Source: M3007 sp046160345 | GTDB taxonomy: Bacteria; Bacteroidota; Bacteroidia; Chitinophagales; Saprospiraceae | DNA length: 64,000 bases | NCBI GenBank assembly: GCA_046160345.1 | Contig: JBJXGO010000023.1 | Coordinates: 16,529-80,528 of the forward strand | Direction of reading: 5' to 3' | In this document: positions 35,750 to 44,777 of the stretch, in pieces | Layout: each line of letters starts with the position of its first letter | Position numbering within the stretch: position 1 is the first letter of the stretch | Notes under the pieces: model-generated | Told to the model about the DNA's origin: nothing | Database searches by the model: none | The model's input: the letters and a program-made list of their open reading frames with translations, nothing else | Made by a program: the position numbers and the translations under genes

Positions 35750-35784
35750 ACCCGCCATAGCCGATAGGCAAAGGCGGGTTTTTA
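35750..35784 (+). repeat. ACCCGCC...GGCGGGT palindrome with T-run
   Basis: ACCCGCC at 35750-35756 pairs with GGCGGGT at 35773-35779 and a T-run follows, so this copy of a dispersed palindrome can act as an intrinsic terminator on the forward strand. Related copies lie at 42221, 54377, 61341 and 61424. Confidence 0.75.
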
Positions 35785-35889
35785 ATCGCTTCAACTTCAC
35801 CCTTACTTGCAGATGTTTCGTGGAAAGTTTTGTCAGGTGGTATCATCTGATAGCGTACATTTTTACACCTACCAACCATTTTTTTCATC

Positions 35890-38800
35890 ATGAAACACAA
35901 CCATTTTTCTCCAACAAGTGCTTGTTTTACCAACAGCACGATCAAACGAAGTCAAAAATCTCCGAGATTGATTGCGGGAGGGTCACGAACTTTAATTTCT
36001 TCCATTGGTTCGTCGTCTCATCCATTTACTTTAGGCCATACCCGGCTTTTTGTAATATTTATCCTGGTTTGCCTTAGCCAATCCTTTTCAAGTTTCGCGC
36101 AAGTAACAGATTGCAATGGTACTCCCATCGACCTGTCAACTTGTACTGCTCCAGTTCAAAACCCCGCCCAGCACTTTGTATGCATTGATGCTGTGTCCCA
36201 CCCTGACATCATGTATTGGATATTCCAGCCTGCAGGACTTGGAATGAAGTCTTTTGCCGAATCAGCTACCCAACCACAATTCCTGTACATACAAGGATAT
36301 TTGGAAATTGAACCTAGCGGATTGGGAACCAATTATTCATTTTTTGGCTCAGAGATTATATTTGCCGACAATACAAGCGGAATAAAAGTAAAAACAGGTG
36401 CCAAACTTACTATAAACAGTTCTTATCTGCATGGTTGCAATAATATGTGGGATTACCTGCGAGCCGAATACCTTGCCAGCATTGAGGTTCGAAATAACAG
36501 TACCGTTGAGGACGGCAGATACGCTATTTGGGGGTATGAAAATCAATCTATTGTAAGAGTAGTGAACAGCACTTTCAAAAGAAATGCTTTCAGTATAGTA
36601 ATGACCAGCGACCCATTTTCCAATGGAGCTCCAATTGCGGTCTTTTCTGATGGAATTAGTGGCAATATTTTTGAAGGGAGCAATCAGCTCCTGAATAATG
36701 TCTGGCTATACACTTCGCCCATAGCAGGTGTTTTTTCAAAAAAATTATTAAATCCGATTAAAATTGGCCAAAACCCATCAAGCCCAAATCAAATTGTCGG
36801 TTCAAATCAATTTAAAGAATTTGACGGGTTTAATTCGGTTGGTGTAACAGCCCAAAATGTCAACCTGACGGTTGAAAATTCAAAATTTGTGAGAACCCAA
36901 CCCACTTCTGCTTCCACATCAGGCATTTATTCTGAAAGCACAAGCAGTTCTCATACCACAACAGTTTTCGGGTTACCTGACCTAGACGGCAACGGGCCTA
37001 ATCAACCCGATTTCACATTTGAAAGATTAGGGTTTGGGGTGACCGGGAACCGGGTTAATATGAATGTTCAAAATGCACGTTTTAATTTGAACAATTCATG
37101 CATTGTTCACCAGCATGGAGACCTAAAACCAATTAGCTGTAAGGTTAACTCTTGTGAAATGAAAGATTATAAAAACGTTGGACTGGTAGTAGCAAGCGAC
37201 AATACCGCTAATGTTTTGTTGCAAAACAGCTTGCAAGTGATCGGCAACACTTTCCAGGACGGCCTTATTAATACACCTTCCATCACTACTTATGGTGGAA
37301 AACGGTTCGGTGTAAGGCTAGAGGCCTTCAGCCCTATTTCCATGAAAGGTGCCTGGATATGGGACAACGAATACTTCAACAATCCAAAGGCTGGCGAAGC
37401 CTATTTAAAAGGGGGTGTTTTGATCAAAAACGTCTCCAAAGTCACGATTGAAGCCAACGATCTCACCGACTCTGATGGCCAATATAACCCTGGTTCAGAA
37501 TTCTCAGGGATTTTGCTCGAAGATTGTAGCAACACAAAGCTTTTCGGCAATGTAATTGAAGGAATAAATCCAGATTTTTACGTGAGTGCCGGGATTCAAA
37601 ACATTGATTCTGACAATAGTTTATACAATTGCAATTCTGTTAATTTGGTGAAGAAGGGTATTGAGTTCGTTGGAGCCTCTCCAAACACCAAAATGGTTCA
37701 AAATCAATTCCATCAACATGAATTTGGCGGGCTGTACTCAACTTCTGATTTCAACAGCCCAATGGGAGCTGGTGCAATAATAGGCGATATCATCCGAGGA
37801 GAAAATCAATGGAATGGCATCAATGCTTTCTCTGAGGCAGCAATGGAATGGGTTCCAAGCCCACAAAACTTGGGAGATTATAGTGCAGCGAATCAATTCC
37901 AATGGCCATTGGTTGCAGCACGCGGTGTGTTTAAAATCAACAGCCCTGGTGATCAAGATCCAAACGACACTTATTGGGCTTCGCCGCGGGTGATTGGCAA
38001 CGAGGAGGACTTCAACAATAAGTGGTTCCAAAAGATTGACAATGAACATCCATCAGGAATAAGCCATTGCGTAGCCAACGGATTTACCCCGGGTGGAGGC
38101 GGTACTTCGCTTGAGCCCTATGGCGGTGCAGCCTTCCTGAGCCAAAGCGATTTAATGATTTTGCAAGGACTATACCCAACCAATACTGGGGATGGTTGGG
38201 CTTGGGATGCTAAATTTCGCTTTTATGGCAAACTTAAAGATGCACCTGATTTGCGCCCGGCTGGAAGTGCTGCGTCCATTTGGTATGAAGATCAACAGTT
38301 AAATGCTACTGGAAAACTTTATGACGCCTTTGATGCCTTGCGTACCCTAAGCGAACTGGATAGTACTCAACAAGCAGCGCTTGATGCCGCTTATGCTGAA
38401 TTAGATACAGCCATTCAGGAGGCGAATGAGATTGCTACCCAACTACATCAAGCTTATACAGCGGGCAATTCAACAACGATAAATGCCCTCCATGCACAAC
38501 GATTAAGCAATACCAACCTCGTCGTTGCGCTGACTGCCGTTTACGAAAATCAACTCAACACCGTTCGGGCAGGCATCCTGCAACAGGCTGGGATATTGCT
38601 TAGCGATATGAATGGCATTACGCCCACAGCGGTTTACGAGACCAATATGAAAACGGTGCTGCGCACGCAACTGGAAATGATTTTGGCAGAAAGTGGGATG
38701 ACACAGGCTCAGCGCAACACTTTTGAAAGTATCGCCACCCAATGTCGTTACGATGCTGGCTGGGGTGTGGTAATGGCCCGACTCATGCTTACAGAAAACA

Positions 38801-39108
38801 ATTATGATGATGGAGTGCTTTGCGGAATTGGCGCGCTTGTCCAGGACAGTGTTGCCAGGACGGCCGAAGCCAATATAATCGTATCGCCTAACCCGACCAG
38901 GGACTTGTTGAATCTCCACATTGAGCAGCCTTTTAAGGAAGGGCTTGGTTCTGTTTACGATGCCCGAGGCCACTTGTTGCGTACCATTTCATTTTCGAAG
39001 GAAGTGCCGCAAATACGGGACCTAAACCTTCCTTCGGGCATCTATTTCCTCTCCGTCACCCTTGATGGAAAGCACATGCCTATGTGCAAATTCGTAGTGA
39101 CCCCATAA
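35890..39108 (+). CDS. Secreted right-handed beta-helix protein with T9SS sorting domain
   Basis: A 1072-residue exported protein. The hydrophobic signal core (FVIFILVCLSQSFSSFAQ) lies unusually far in, at residues about 53-71; no later ATG exists, so a non-ATG start inside may be used. Residues about 75-740 are parallel beta-helix-like rungs (FADNTSGIKVKTGAKLTIN, VEVRNNS-type turns, NTKLFGNVIEG). Residues about 820-980 are helical (LDAAYAELDTAIQEANEIA, TVLRTQLEMILAESGMTQAQ). The C-terminus is a T9SS domain (IIVSPNPTRDLLNLHI, LPSGIYFLSVTLDG). The partial gene at 61545 has the same plan. Likely a surface adhesin or glycan-binding protein, by inference. Confidence 0.82.
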   Translation: MKHNHFSPTSACFTNSTIKRSQKSPRLIAGGSRTLISSIGSSSHPFTLGHTRLFVIFILVCLSQSFSSFAQVTDCNGTPIDLSTCTAPVQNPAQHFVCIDAVSHPDIMYWIFQPAGLGMKSFAESATQPQFLYIQGYLEIEPSGLGTNYSFFGSEIIFADNTSGIKVKTGAKLTINSSYLHGCNNMWDYLRAEYLASIEVRNNSTVEDGRYAIWGYENQSIVRVVNSTFKRNAFSIVMTSDPFSNGAPIAVFSDGISGNIFEGSNQLLNNVWLYTSPIAGVFSKKLLNPIKIGQNPSSPNQIVGSNQFKEFDGFNSVGVTAQNVNLTVENSKFVRTQPTSASTSGIYSESTSSSHTTTVFGLPDLDGNGPNQPDFTFERLGFGVTGNRVNMNVQNARFNLNNSCIVHQHGDLKPISCKVNSCEMKDYKNVGLVVASDNTANVLLQNSLQVIGNTFQDGLINTPSITTYGGKRFGVRLEAFSPISMKGAWIWDNEYFNNPKAGEAYLKGGVLIKNVSKVTIEANDLTDSDGQYNPGSEFSGILLEDCSNTKLFGNVIEGINPDFYVSAGIQNIDSDNSLYNCNSVNLVKKGIEFVGASPNTKMVQNQFHQHEFGGLYSTSDFNSPMGAGAIIGDIIRGENQWNGINAFSEAAMEWVPSPQNLGDYSAANQFQWPLVAARGVFKINSPGDQDPNDTYWASPRVIGNEEDFNNKWFQKIDNEHPSGISHCVANGFTPGGGGTSLEPYGGAAFLSQSDLMILQGLYPTNTGDGWAWDAKFRFYGKLKDAPDLRPAGSAASIWYEDQQLNATGKLYDAFDALRTLSELDSTQQAALDAAYAELDTAIQEANEIATQLHQAYTAGNSTTINALHAQRLSNTNLVVALTAVYENQLNTVRAGILQQAGILLSDMNGITPTAVYETNMKTVLRTQLEMILAESGMTQAQRNTFESIATQCRYDAGWGVVMARLMLTENNYDDGVLCGIGALVQDSVARTAEANIIVSPNPTRDLLNLHIEQPFKEGLGSVYDARGHLLRTISFSKEVPQIRDLNLPSGIYFLSVTLDGKHMPMCKFVVTP

Positions 39109-39121
39109 TATTTGACTTTTT

Positions 39122-39159
39122 CTTTCCCTGCGGCTAACCAGTCGTAGGGAAAGTTTTTT
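39122..39159 (+). terminator. Rho-independent terminator of the beta-helix gene
   Basis: CTTTCCCT at 39122-39129 pairs with AGGGAAAG at 39146-39153 and is followed directly by TTTTTT. It lies 14 bases after the stop at 39108 and before the next gene at 39185. Confidence 0.85.
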
Positions 39160-39184
39160 ATTTATTCCCTCAACTACGAATCTC

Positions 39185-40639
39185 ATGCGATCGACTCTAG
39201 TTCTCCTATCACTGCTTTTATTTCTGCCAATTGCTCAGGCCCAAAAACACGACTACAATTGGGTAATGGGCTACGAAGACTTTGGAAATACCGACCCGGA
39301 ATGGGGCGGGCTTATCATGGACTTCAACACCGCACCGCCCAGTTTTCACAAGGTGACCACCCACCTTAACTTTGATGCTTTTGGCGTTTCGTGCAGCGAC
39401 TCAAGCGGCCAACTGCTTTTTTATTCTAACGGTATCAGCATCCACAACAAGCTGCACGAGATTATGGAAAATGGCGATACGATCAACCCAGGCACTTTGT
39501 GGGAACAATGGAAATTTTGGGGATATGCGATTCCTGGAGGAGGGCTGTGCATCCCCGCACCGGGAAAATCCAATTGCTATTACATGTTTCATATAGCTTT
39601 TGTATACGAGCCACCAATAATAGGAAGCATACCCTTGTACTACACCTTCATAGACATGAATGCCAATAATGGCTTGGGCAAAGTGTTGGAAAAAAACGTA
39701 ATTTTATTAAATGAATTGGTTGAAATTCCCATTGCGATAAAACACGGCAATGGGCGCGACTGGTGGCTTATTGTTGGGAAATGGGGCGGATCTTCTATGG
39801 TATCGGTCTTTCTGATTGACGAATCAGGCGTACACGATACTGGAGTACAAGATTTTGGCCCAATCCCTGCGCTTTGGGAAGGAGGCCTGATTGAGGCCTC
39901 TCAAGACGGAAATCAAATTGTCCGCGCGCAATATTCTGACGGTGCTCGATTTTTTGATTTTAACAGGTGTACAGGAATTTTGGGCAATATGCGGTTCATA
40001 CCCAGAAGAATCTGTCTCTCTGCGACCCATTTTTCACCCGATTCAAAAAGTGTTTATGTGCAAACCCATCGCGTCCTGAACACCTTGGATTTAGCGGCTA
40101 TTGATACGACCATCCTGGCAGATACCCTGATTCATCACAACTGGTATGCCGATGGTGCTCCTCCATTCTACACCACACTTGGATTTGGAGAAATGGGGCC
40201 TGACGGCAAAATGTATTTCAATCAGGGAACCTCTACCACAACACTCCACGTCATTAACCGACCTAACCTGCCTGGCTTGGCTAGTGACATCGAGCTGAAT
40301 GGTGTGAATCTGACTCGTTTAAACTATTCAACTACCTACAACCTCCCGAACTACCGCCTTGGTGAATGGGAAGGCTCACCCTGTGATACCGTCAACTTGC
40401 AAATGCCTGGAGATGGATTTGTACGGACGTTTTACGACCCAGCACGATGGATGCCAGAGATTCAAGCCCAACACAGGGCCATTCCTGATGAATCTGCACC
40501 AAGTGCCGAATCATGGGAACAGGACCCCCTCAATTTGATCAATGTGCCGATAAAGGCCATGTATAGCACCCCACCCACCCCAGAGGAGCTGCGGCAAAAA
40601 ATGGAAAAAGCAATCAAAAAAGGACATGAAAAAGATTAA
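39185..40639 (+). CDS. Exported propeller-like protein, paralogue without sorting domain
   Basis: A 484-residue exported protein with signal peptide MRSTLVLLSLLLFLPIAQAQ. The mature protein begins KHDYNWVMGYEDFG and shows propeller-type strands (SDSSGQLLFYSNGISIHN, HGNGRDWWLIVGKWGG, ATHFSPDSKSVYVQTH, PNYRLGEWEGSPCDT) of a type frequent in Saprospiria. The following gene is a close paralogue, but this one lacks the T9SS C-terminal domain and instead ends in a charged helix (EELRQKMEKAIKKGHEKD). Its stop overlaps the next start by 14 bases, so the two are cotranscribed and translationally coupled. Export route beyond Sec is uncertain; function is unknown. Confidence 0.8.
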   Translation: MRSTLVLLSLLLFLPIAQAQKHDYNWVMGYEDFGNTDPEWGGLIMDFNTAPPSFHKVTTHLNFDAFGVSCSDSSGQLLFYSNGISIHNKLHEIMENGDTINPGTLWEQWKFWGYAIPGGGLCIPAPGKSNCYYMFHIAFVYEPPIIGSIPLYYTFIDMNANNGLGKVLEKNVILLNELVEIPIAIKHGNGRDWWLIVGKWGGSSMVSVFLIDESGVHDTGVQDFGPIPALWEGGLIEASQDGNQIVRAQYSDGARFFDFNRCTGILGNMRFIPRRICLSATHFSPDSKSVYVQTHRVLNTLDLAAIDTTILADTLIHHNWYADGAPPFYTTLGFGEMGPDGKMYFNQGTSTTTLHVINRPNLPGLASDIELNGVNLTRLNYSTTYNLPNYRLGEWEGSPCDTVNLQMPGDGFVRTFYDPARWMPEIQAQHRAIPDESAPSAESWEQDPLNLINVPIKAMYSTPPTPEELRQKMEKAIKKGHEKD

Positions 40640-42131
40640 TATACAAGTATTATGGTGTATGTGGGCGTTGCTATTGCTTCTCTCTGGTAATGCCATTGCC
40701 CAGAAGCACGATTATAACTGGGTGATGGGAATGCATGAATTTCCGGGTGCTCCAGGCTACAACAATGCTCTGCTCCATTTCAGCCCCAATGGTATCCAGG
40801 TAGAGCAATTAGATTTGAAGATGAATTTTGAGGCCACAGCAACCGCTATGAGTGACAGCGCAGGGCAGTTGTTATTTTATACCAATGGCTGCGAGATTGC
40901 CAATGCTTTAGGTGAAACAATGCAAGGAGGTATCGGCTTGAACCCGGGAGAGATACATGAATGGGTATGCAATCAGACTGGCTATATTAGCCCACGTGGT
41001 GCAATGGCTATTCCTGTGCCAGGGAGCAATCATGTCTATTATTTGTTTCATATGGGGCTTCGTTACGACCCCTATCGAAAAACCACCCTTGGGCCGTTTT
41101 ATTTCACCGAAATCGATATGGGCGTAAATGGCGGAAAAGGTGCCGTTACCTCCAAAAACAATTTGCTGACAGACGGAGATTTAGAACCTTTTACAGCGGT
41201 ACGGCATGGCAACGGACGTGATTGGTGGCTAGTGATACCCGTTTATGGCGGACAAGAATATCGCTTGTTTTTAGTCACCCCTGTAGGCATCGAAGGGCCT
41301 TTTTTGCAAAACATAGGATCTTTGATGAACTGCCGTCATTTAGGTACAAATGTGTTTTCTTTGGACGGTCAAAAGTTTGCGCGTGCTCAAAACTGCAAGG
41401 TTGCCGTGATGGATTTTGACCGCTGCACGGGCAGGTTTTCAAGCCCACAAGTTCTGGATTTACCGATAGGGGTAATTGGAGGCGGAGGAGTAGCTTTTTC
41501 ACCTGACAATCAGAGACTATTAGTTAGTGCTCAACTTCAAATTTTAGAGGCTGACCTTGCAACGAGCAGCCCAATACTGGACTCAGCATTTGTGTGGAAT
41601 TACCAGTGGGGGGTAAGTTTGCAACACATGCAATACACACCTTTTGGGCAGATAGCAATGAACCACATGCACCGAGCCCAATATTTGAGTCTTATTGGAA
41701 AACCGTCTCTCAGTAGCGATAGTATGGGATTTGAACCTAAAGGAATTTCCTTGCCTATTTATTCCGTTCGAACACTCCCCAACTATCCCAATTACCGTCT
41801 CTATGACGTTCCGGGAAGCCCTTGCGATTCGCTGGGTATAAATACGCCCGTGGTAAACACTACAACCCCAATGCTCCCAAAAGAAGGCCCGCTTCAAATT
41901 TTCCCCAACCCAGGCAGTGAAACCGTTCAGTTTCAAAGGCCCTCGGATGCAACAGGAGAACTGTGCCTGATGGATCAAACCGGGAAGATTATGCTGACGA
42001 AAGCGGTTTTTTCGGCGGCTACGGTGCTGGATTTAACGGAGTTTCCTGCGGGCATTTATTGGGCGATGGTCAAAGAAAGGGACGGTGTTAGAGTCGGGAA
42101 AATAGTGATAGTGCAGGCTCCGAGAGATTAA
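40626..42131 (+). CDS. Exported propeller-like protein with T9SS sorting domain
   Basis: A 501-residue protein with signal peptide ending at GNAIAQ (about residue 25) and the same mature start as its neighbour (KHDYNWVMGMHEF). Shared blades include SDSAGQLLFYTNGCEI, HGNGRDWWLVIPVYGG, GVAFSPDNQRLLVSA and YPNYRLYDVPGSPCDS. Unlike the first copy it ends in a T9SS domain (LQIFPNPGSETVQFQR, LMDQTGKIMLTKAVF, FPAGIYWAMVKERDG) that is almost the same as in the gene at 32397. The ATG lies 14 bases inside the preceding gene. A probable surface or secreted partner of the preceding paralogue; activity unknown. Confidence 0.84.
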   Translation: MKKINIQVLWCMWALLLLLSGNAIAQKHDYNWVMGMHEFPGAPGYNNALLHFSPNGIQVEQLDLKMNFEATATAMSDSAGQLLFYTNGCEIANALGETMQGGIGLNPGEIHEWVCNQTGYISPRGAMAIPVPGSNHVYYLFHMGLRYDPYRKTTLGPFYFTEIDMGVNGGKGAVTSKNNLLTDGDLEPFTAVRHGNGRDWWLVIPVYGGQEYRLFLVTPVGIEGPFLQNIGSLMNCRHLGTNVFSLDGQKFARAQNCKVAVMDFDRCTGRFSSPQVLDLPIGVIGGGGVAFSPDNQRLLVSAQLQILEADLATSSPILDSAFVWNYQWGVSLQHMQYTPFGQIAMNHMHRAQYLSLIGKPSLSSDSMGFEPKGISLPIYSVRTLPNYPNYRLYDVPGSPCDSLGINTPVVNTTTPMLPKEGPLQIFPNPGSETVQFQRPSDATGELCLMDQTGKIMLTKAVFSAATVLDLTEFPAGIYWAMVKERDGVRVGKIVIVQAPRD

Positions 42132-42185
42132 GCAGGCTTGCTGCTTGAATTAAGCCGTTGCTGGTTCACTTGGTAAAACAAAAAA

Positions 42186-42214
42186 AACCGCTCTTCCGGT
42201 AGCTGAAAGAGCGG
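42186..42214. terminator. Bidirectional intrinsic terminator
   Basis: ACCGCTCTT at 42186-42194 pairs with AAGAGCGGT at 42206-42214. A run of A precedes it and CTATTT follows, so it can end both the forward propeller gene and, with weaker T-tract, reverse ilvE transcripts. Confidence 0.75.
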
Positions 42215-42220
42215 TCTATT

Positions 42221-42279
42221 TACCCGCCGTAGCCTTGGCGAAGGAGGGTTTATATTCGCCGTAGCCTTGGCGAAGGAGG
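42221..42279. repeat. Two copies of the GCCGTAGCCTTGGCGAAGG palindrome
   Basis: CGCCGTAGCCTTGGCGAAGG occurs at about 42224 and again at about 42256, the first preceded by ACC and followed by AGGGT as in the ACCCGCC family. They lie between the terminator and the ilvE stop. Confidence 0.85.
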
Positions 42280-42290
42280 ACAATATTCTC

Positions 42291-43412
42291 TTAAGCAACC
42301 ATCACACCTTCTTCTTTGGGCAGGAATAAATCGATCCCCGAATTCTCGCAGCTTTCCAGCCAGCCATGTACATCGGGTTGAAGGCCCATTCGAAGTTCGT
42401 TGATATGCTTTTTGAGGCGCATACCAACTGGGCGGTTGGTGTTATTTACCTCGCTCAATTGTATTTTGCGGTCGCGCCAGGTGATCTCGCTCACATGGCT
42501 TACCACAGCAGCCGTACCAGCACCAAAGCACTCCTGGAGTGTACCGCGCCAATAAGCGTCCGCGATTTCTGCAATGCTTAGCAAGCGGTCTTCCACGGTG
42601 TAGCCCCATTCCTTGAGCAGGGTAACAAAGGAATCACGGGTAATTCCTCGCAGAATTGTGCCGGTAGTGGCAGGCGTGATCACCTTGCCGTCCATCACAA
42701 AAAAGAGGTTCATGGTGCCCACTTCTTGCACATACTTTTTCTCTACCGCATCCATCCACATCACCTGGTCGTAACCAGCGGCTTTGGCGCGCTGGGCCGG
42801 GAGCAGAGATGCGCCGTAGTTGCCAGCACATTTAGCCTCGCCGGCACCGCCCTGGGCAGCACGGGTAAAGACTTCCTCCACCCACAGTTTGATTGGCTTT
42901 GGGTAATAAGGGCCAACAGGGCCGGTGAAAACAATAAACCGGTATTTTTCGGAGGTGTGCACTCCAAAATACTCATCGGTTGCAAACATTAATGGGCGTA
43001 TATACAGGGCGTGGTCTTCCATGGCCGGAATCCAGTCCCGGTCGAGGTCAACCAACATCTTCAATGCTTGAATAAAAAGGTCTTCAGGAAACTCGGGCAT
43101 ACACATACGCTCCGCCGAAACATTAAACCGGCGCGCGTGCATTTCTGGCCGGAACAAAACGGGTTCGCCGTGCATTTTGGTGGCTTTCATGCCTTCAAAA
43201 ATGCTTTGCCCGTAATGCAGGGCAAGATTTGCAGGAGAAATGTTGAGCGAGCCAAAAGGCACGATTCGAAAGTCAGTCCATTTTTTGCCATCAAAATCCG
43301 CGACAAACATGTGATCTGAAATAACCTTTCCAAAAGGCAGGTTATTAAAGTCAACAGATGGAAGTTTTGACTGGTTGGTCAGGGTGACCTTTACCGGGTA
43401 TTTTACAGCCAT
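42291..43412 (-). CDS. ilvE: Branched-chain amino acid aminotransferase
   Basis: A PLP-dependent class IV aminotransferase, 373 residues, cytoplasmic, interconverting Leu/Ile/Val and their 2-oxo acids. The PLP lysine lies in AKCAGNYGASLLPAQRA, and EVGTMNLFFV and TPATTGTILRGITRD are the family's cofactor phosphate and substrate loops; the N-terminal FADFDGKKWTDFRIVPFG-type segment matches the large (BCAT II-like) form. A palindromic -7 region lies 40 bases upstream. No attenuator-like leader is visible here, unlike ileS. Confidence 0.94.
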   Translation of the reverse strand: MAVKYPVKVTLTNQSKLPSVDFNNLPFGKVISDHMFVADFDGKKWTDFRIVPFGSLNISPANLALHYGQSIFEGMKATKMHGEPVLFRPEMHARRFNVSAERMCMPEFPEDLFIQALKMLVDLDRDWIPAMEDHALYIRPLMFATDEYFGVHTSEKYRFIVFTGPVGPYYPKPIKLWVEEVFTRAAQGGAGEAKCAGNYGASLLPAQRAKAAGYDQVMWMDAVEKKYVQEVGTMNLFFVMDGKVITPATTGTILRGITRDSFVTLLKEWGYTVEDRLLSIAEIADAYWRGTLQECFGAGTAAVVSHVSEITWRDRKIQLSEVNNTNRPVGMRLKKHINELRMGLQPDVHGWLESCENSGIDLFLPKEEGVMVA

Positions 43413-43455
43413 AAGAGTGGGAGTTGACTAGGGTGAAAACCTTGTGAATGACGAG

Positions 43456-43475
43456 ACAAAGGTATTTACCTTTGT
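43456..43475. promoter_or_regulatory. ilvE: Symmetric divergent -7 region upstream of ilvE
   Basis: ACAAAGGTATTTACCTTTGT is a palindrome whose halves each contain TACCTTTG, a perfect Bacteroidetes -7 box, one per strand. The reverse copy predicts a start about 40 bases ahead of ilvE; the forward copy points to the peptidase remnant at 43658. The symmetry could also be an operator. Confidence 0.55.
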
Positions 43476-43495
43476 GACAATAATTACTAAATTTT

Positions 43496-43520
43496 TGAAA
43501 AAAATTTAGTTAACGACAGA
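43496..43520. repeat. AT-rich perfect inverted repeat
   Basis: ACTAAATTTTT at 43496-43506 faces its exact complement at 43510-43520 around a 3-base loop, in the ilvE upstream region. It could be an operator or an AT-rich hairpin in the forward transcript. Confidence 0.55.
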
Positions 43521-43657
43521 ATTTTTATCTTCATAGACACCAATTTTAGCATAAAAATATTTTTTAAGCCCCTAGAAAATAGTTAATTAGGTTTAAAATT
43601 TGGCAGACTTGCCTTAAAACTAAAAGATCTTTCTTATTTTATTAACCATTATCACTT

Positions 43658-43873
43658 ATGGCTTTTCAAAAAAACAGTTTTTTTTTTACTATTTTAGGGT
43701 TTGCCTCGATGCTCGGCACCCTTCAAATGTCAGCCCAAAACAACCCCTATCGCCTTCCTCCGGCTGATGTAGTTTCCATCGTTCAAGCAAAGCCCACCCC
43801 TTTAGTGAGCATGAACCCCACCCGCGACGCGCTATTGCTTACCGACTACAATCCCAACCACCTCCAATTATAA
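43658..43873 (+). pseudogene. Truncated N-terminus of an S9-family (prolyl oligopeptidase-like) peptidase
   Basis: A 71-codon frame carries a signal peptide (FFFTILGFASMLGTLQMSAQ) and then NPYRLPPADVVSIVQAKPTP and VSMNPTRDALLLTDYNPN, which resembles the first mature residues of exported S9 peptidases of Bacteroidetes (pattern PP.EI.D.V...PTP.VS..P.R...LL). Those proteins are normally over 700 residues; here a TAA comes at once and no peptidase domain follows in any frame. It is therefore read as a remnant, though a small secreted peptide cannot be excluded. Confidence 0.55.
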
Positions 43874-43932
43874 TGGGAACCAATGATTTAGCTTAACGCA
43901 TTATTGGCATTTCTAACAAAAAGATCCCAACC

Positions 43933-44670
43933 ATGAAAGACAATTTTTCTGCTCAATCTACCAGCTACGCCCAATTCCGCCCGGGATACCCCGTACAACT
44001 GTTTGATTTTCTATTTGACAAGAGCTCCAACTTTGAGCGGGCTTGGGATTGCGCCACCGGAAACGGCCAAATCGCTGCTGCACTCGCCGAACGATTCCGC
44101 CTGGTAGAAGCTTCCGACATCAGTGAGAACCAGTTGAAAAACGCGCAGCAAAAGCCCAACATTCATTACCAGATCGGGCGGGCCGAATCAACCAATTTTC
44201 CTGACCAATTCTTTGATTTAGTGACCGTTGGCCAGGCCGCGCATTGGTTTGACCTGGATAAATTTTATCCCGAAGTGCGGCGGATTTTAAAGCCTGGCGG
44301 CTTGCTCGCCCTGGTTGGTTACAACTTGCTACGGGTAGATGCGCCAACAGAAGCGGTTATTGAACATTTTTACAATACCGTTCTGCACGACTGCTGGGAC
44401 GGGGAGCGGCATCTGGTTGAAACCGCTTACACTACCATTCCGTTTCCTTTGGATGATATCCCGTTTCCGGCACTTGCCTCTACCTATACCTGGAGGGTAG
44501 AGCAACTTTTGGGCTATCTGGGCACCTGGTCTGCCGTGCAACATTTTATCCGAAAAAACGGTCATCACCCTATAGACCAGGCTTTTGTAGAACAGTTGAA
44601 AACGGCTTGGCCGGAAGGAGAAATTAAAACGGTAAGATTCCCGATTTTTGGGAGAGTGGGTTTCAATTAG
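43933..44670 (+). CDS. Class I SAM-dependent methyltransferase
   Basis: A 245-residue cytoplasmic methyltransferase of the methyltransferase type 11 group. Motif I is AWDCATGNGQIAAALAERF, motif II VEASDISENQL, motif III FFDLVTVGQAAHWFDLDKF and the post-motif KPGGLLALVGYNLL. The N-terminus SAQSTSYAQFRPGYP is typical of a subgroup related to trans-aconitate methyltransferase-like proteins. The substrate is unknown. A near-perfect inverted repeat follows its stop, and no operon partner is evident. Confidence 0.87.
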   Translation: MKDNFSAQSTSYAQFRPGYPVQLFDFLFDKSSNFERAWDCATGNGQIAAALAERFRLVEASDISENQLKNAQQKPNIHYQIGRAESTNFPDQFFDLVTVGQAAHWFDLDKFYPEVRRILKPGGLLALVGYNLLRVDAPTEAVIEHFYNTVLHDCWDGERHLVETAYTTIPFPLDDIPFPALASTYTWRVEQLLGYLGTWSAVQHFIRKNGHHPIDQAFVEQLKTAWPEGEIKTVRFPIFGRVGFN

Positions 44671-44698
44671 TACGAGGACACAATTAAATCACACTCCC

Positions 44699-44754
44699 CC
44701 ACTACGACACAGCGTATTATTTTACTCATATATCACAACGTTGTGTCGTAGTGG
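44699..44754. repeat. 16-bp near-perfect inverted repeat
   Basis: CCACTACGACACAGCG at 44699-44714 is complementary to CGTTGTGTCGTAGTGG at 44739-44754 except for one G-T pair. It lies between the methyltransferase and the HEAT-repeat gene and ends 24 bases before the latter's start. No flanking target duplication is seen. Confidence 0.75.
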
Positions 44755-44777
44755 CGTTGTGTGAAACTAGAATTTAT

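Noticed and set aside
35559..35889. Hidden gene in the 331-base gap
   Set aside because: Only short frames without family features occur; the gap holds a hairpin and an ACCCGCC palindrome.
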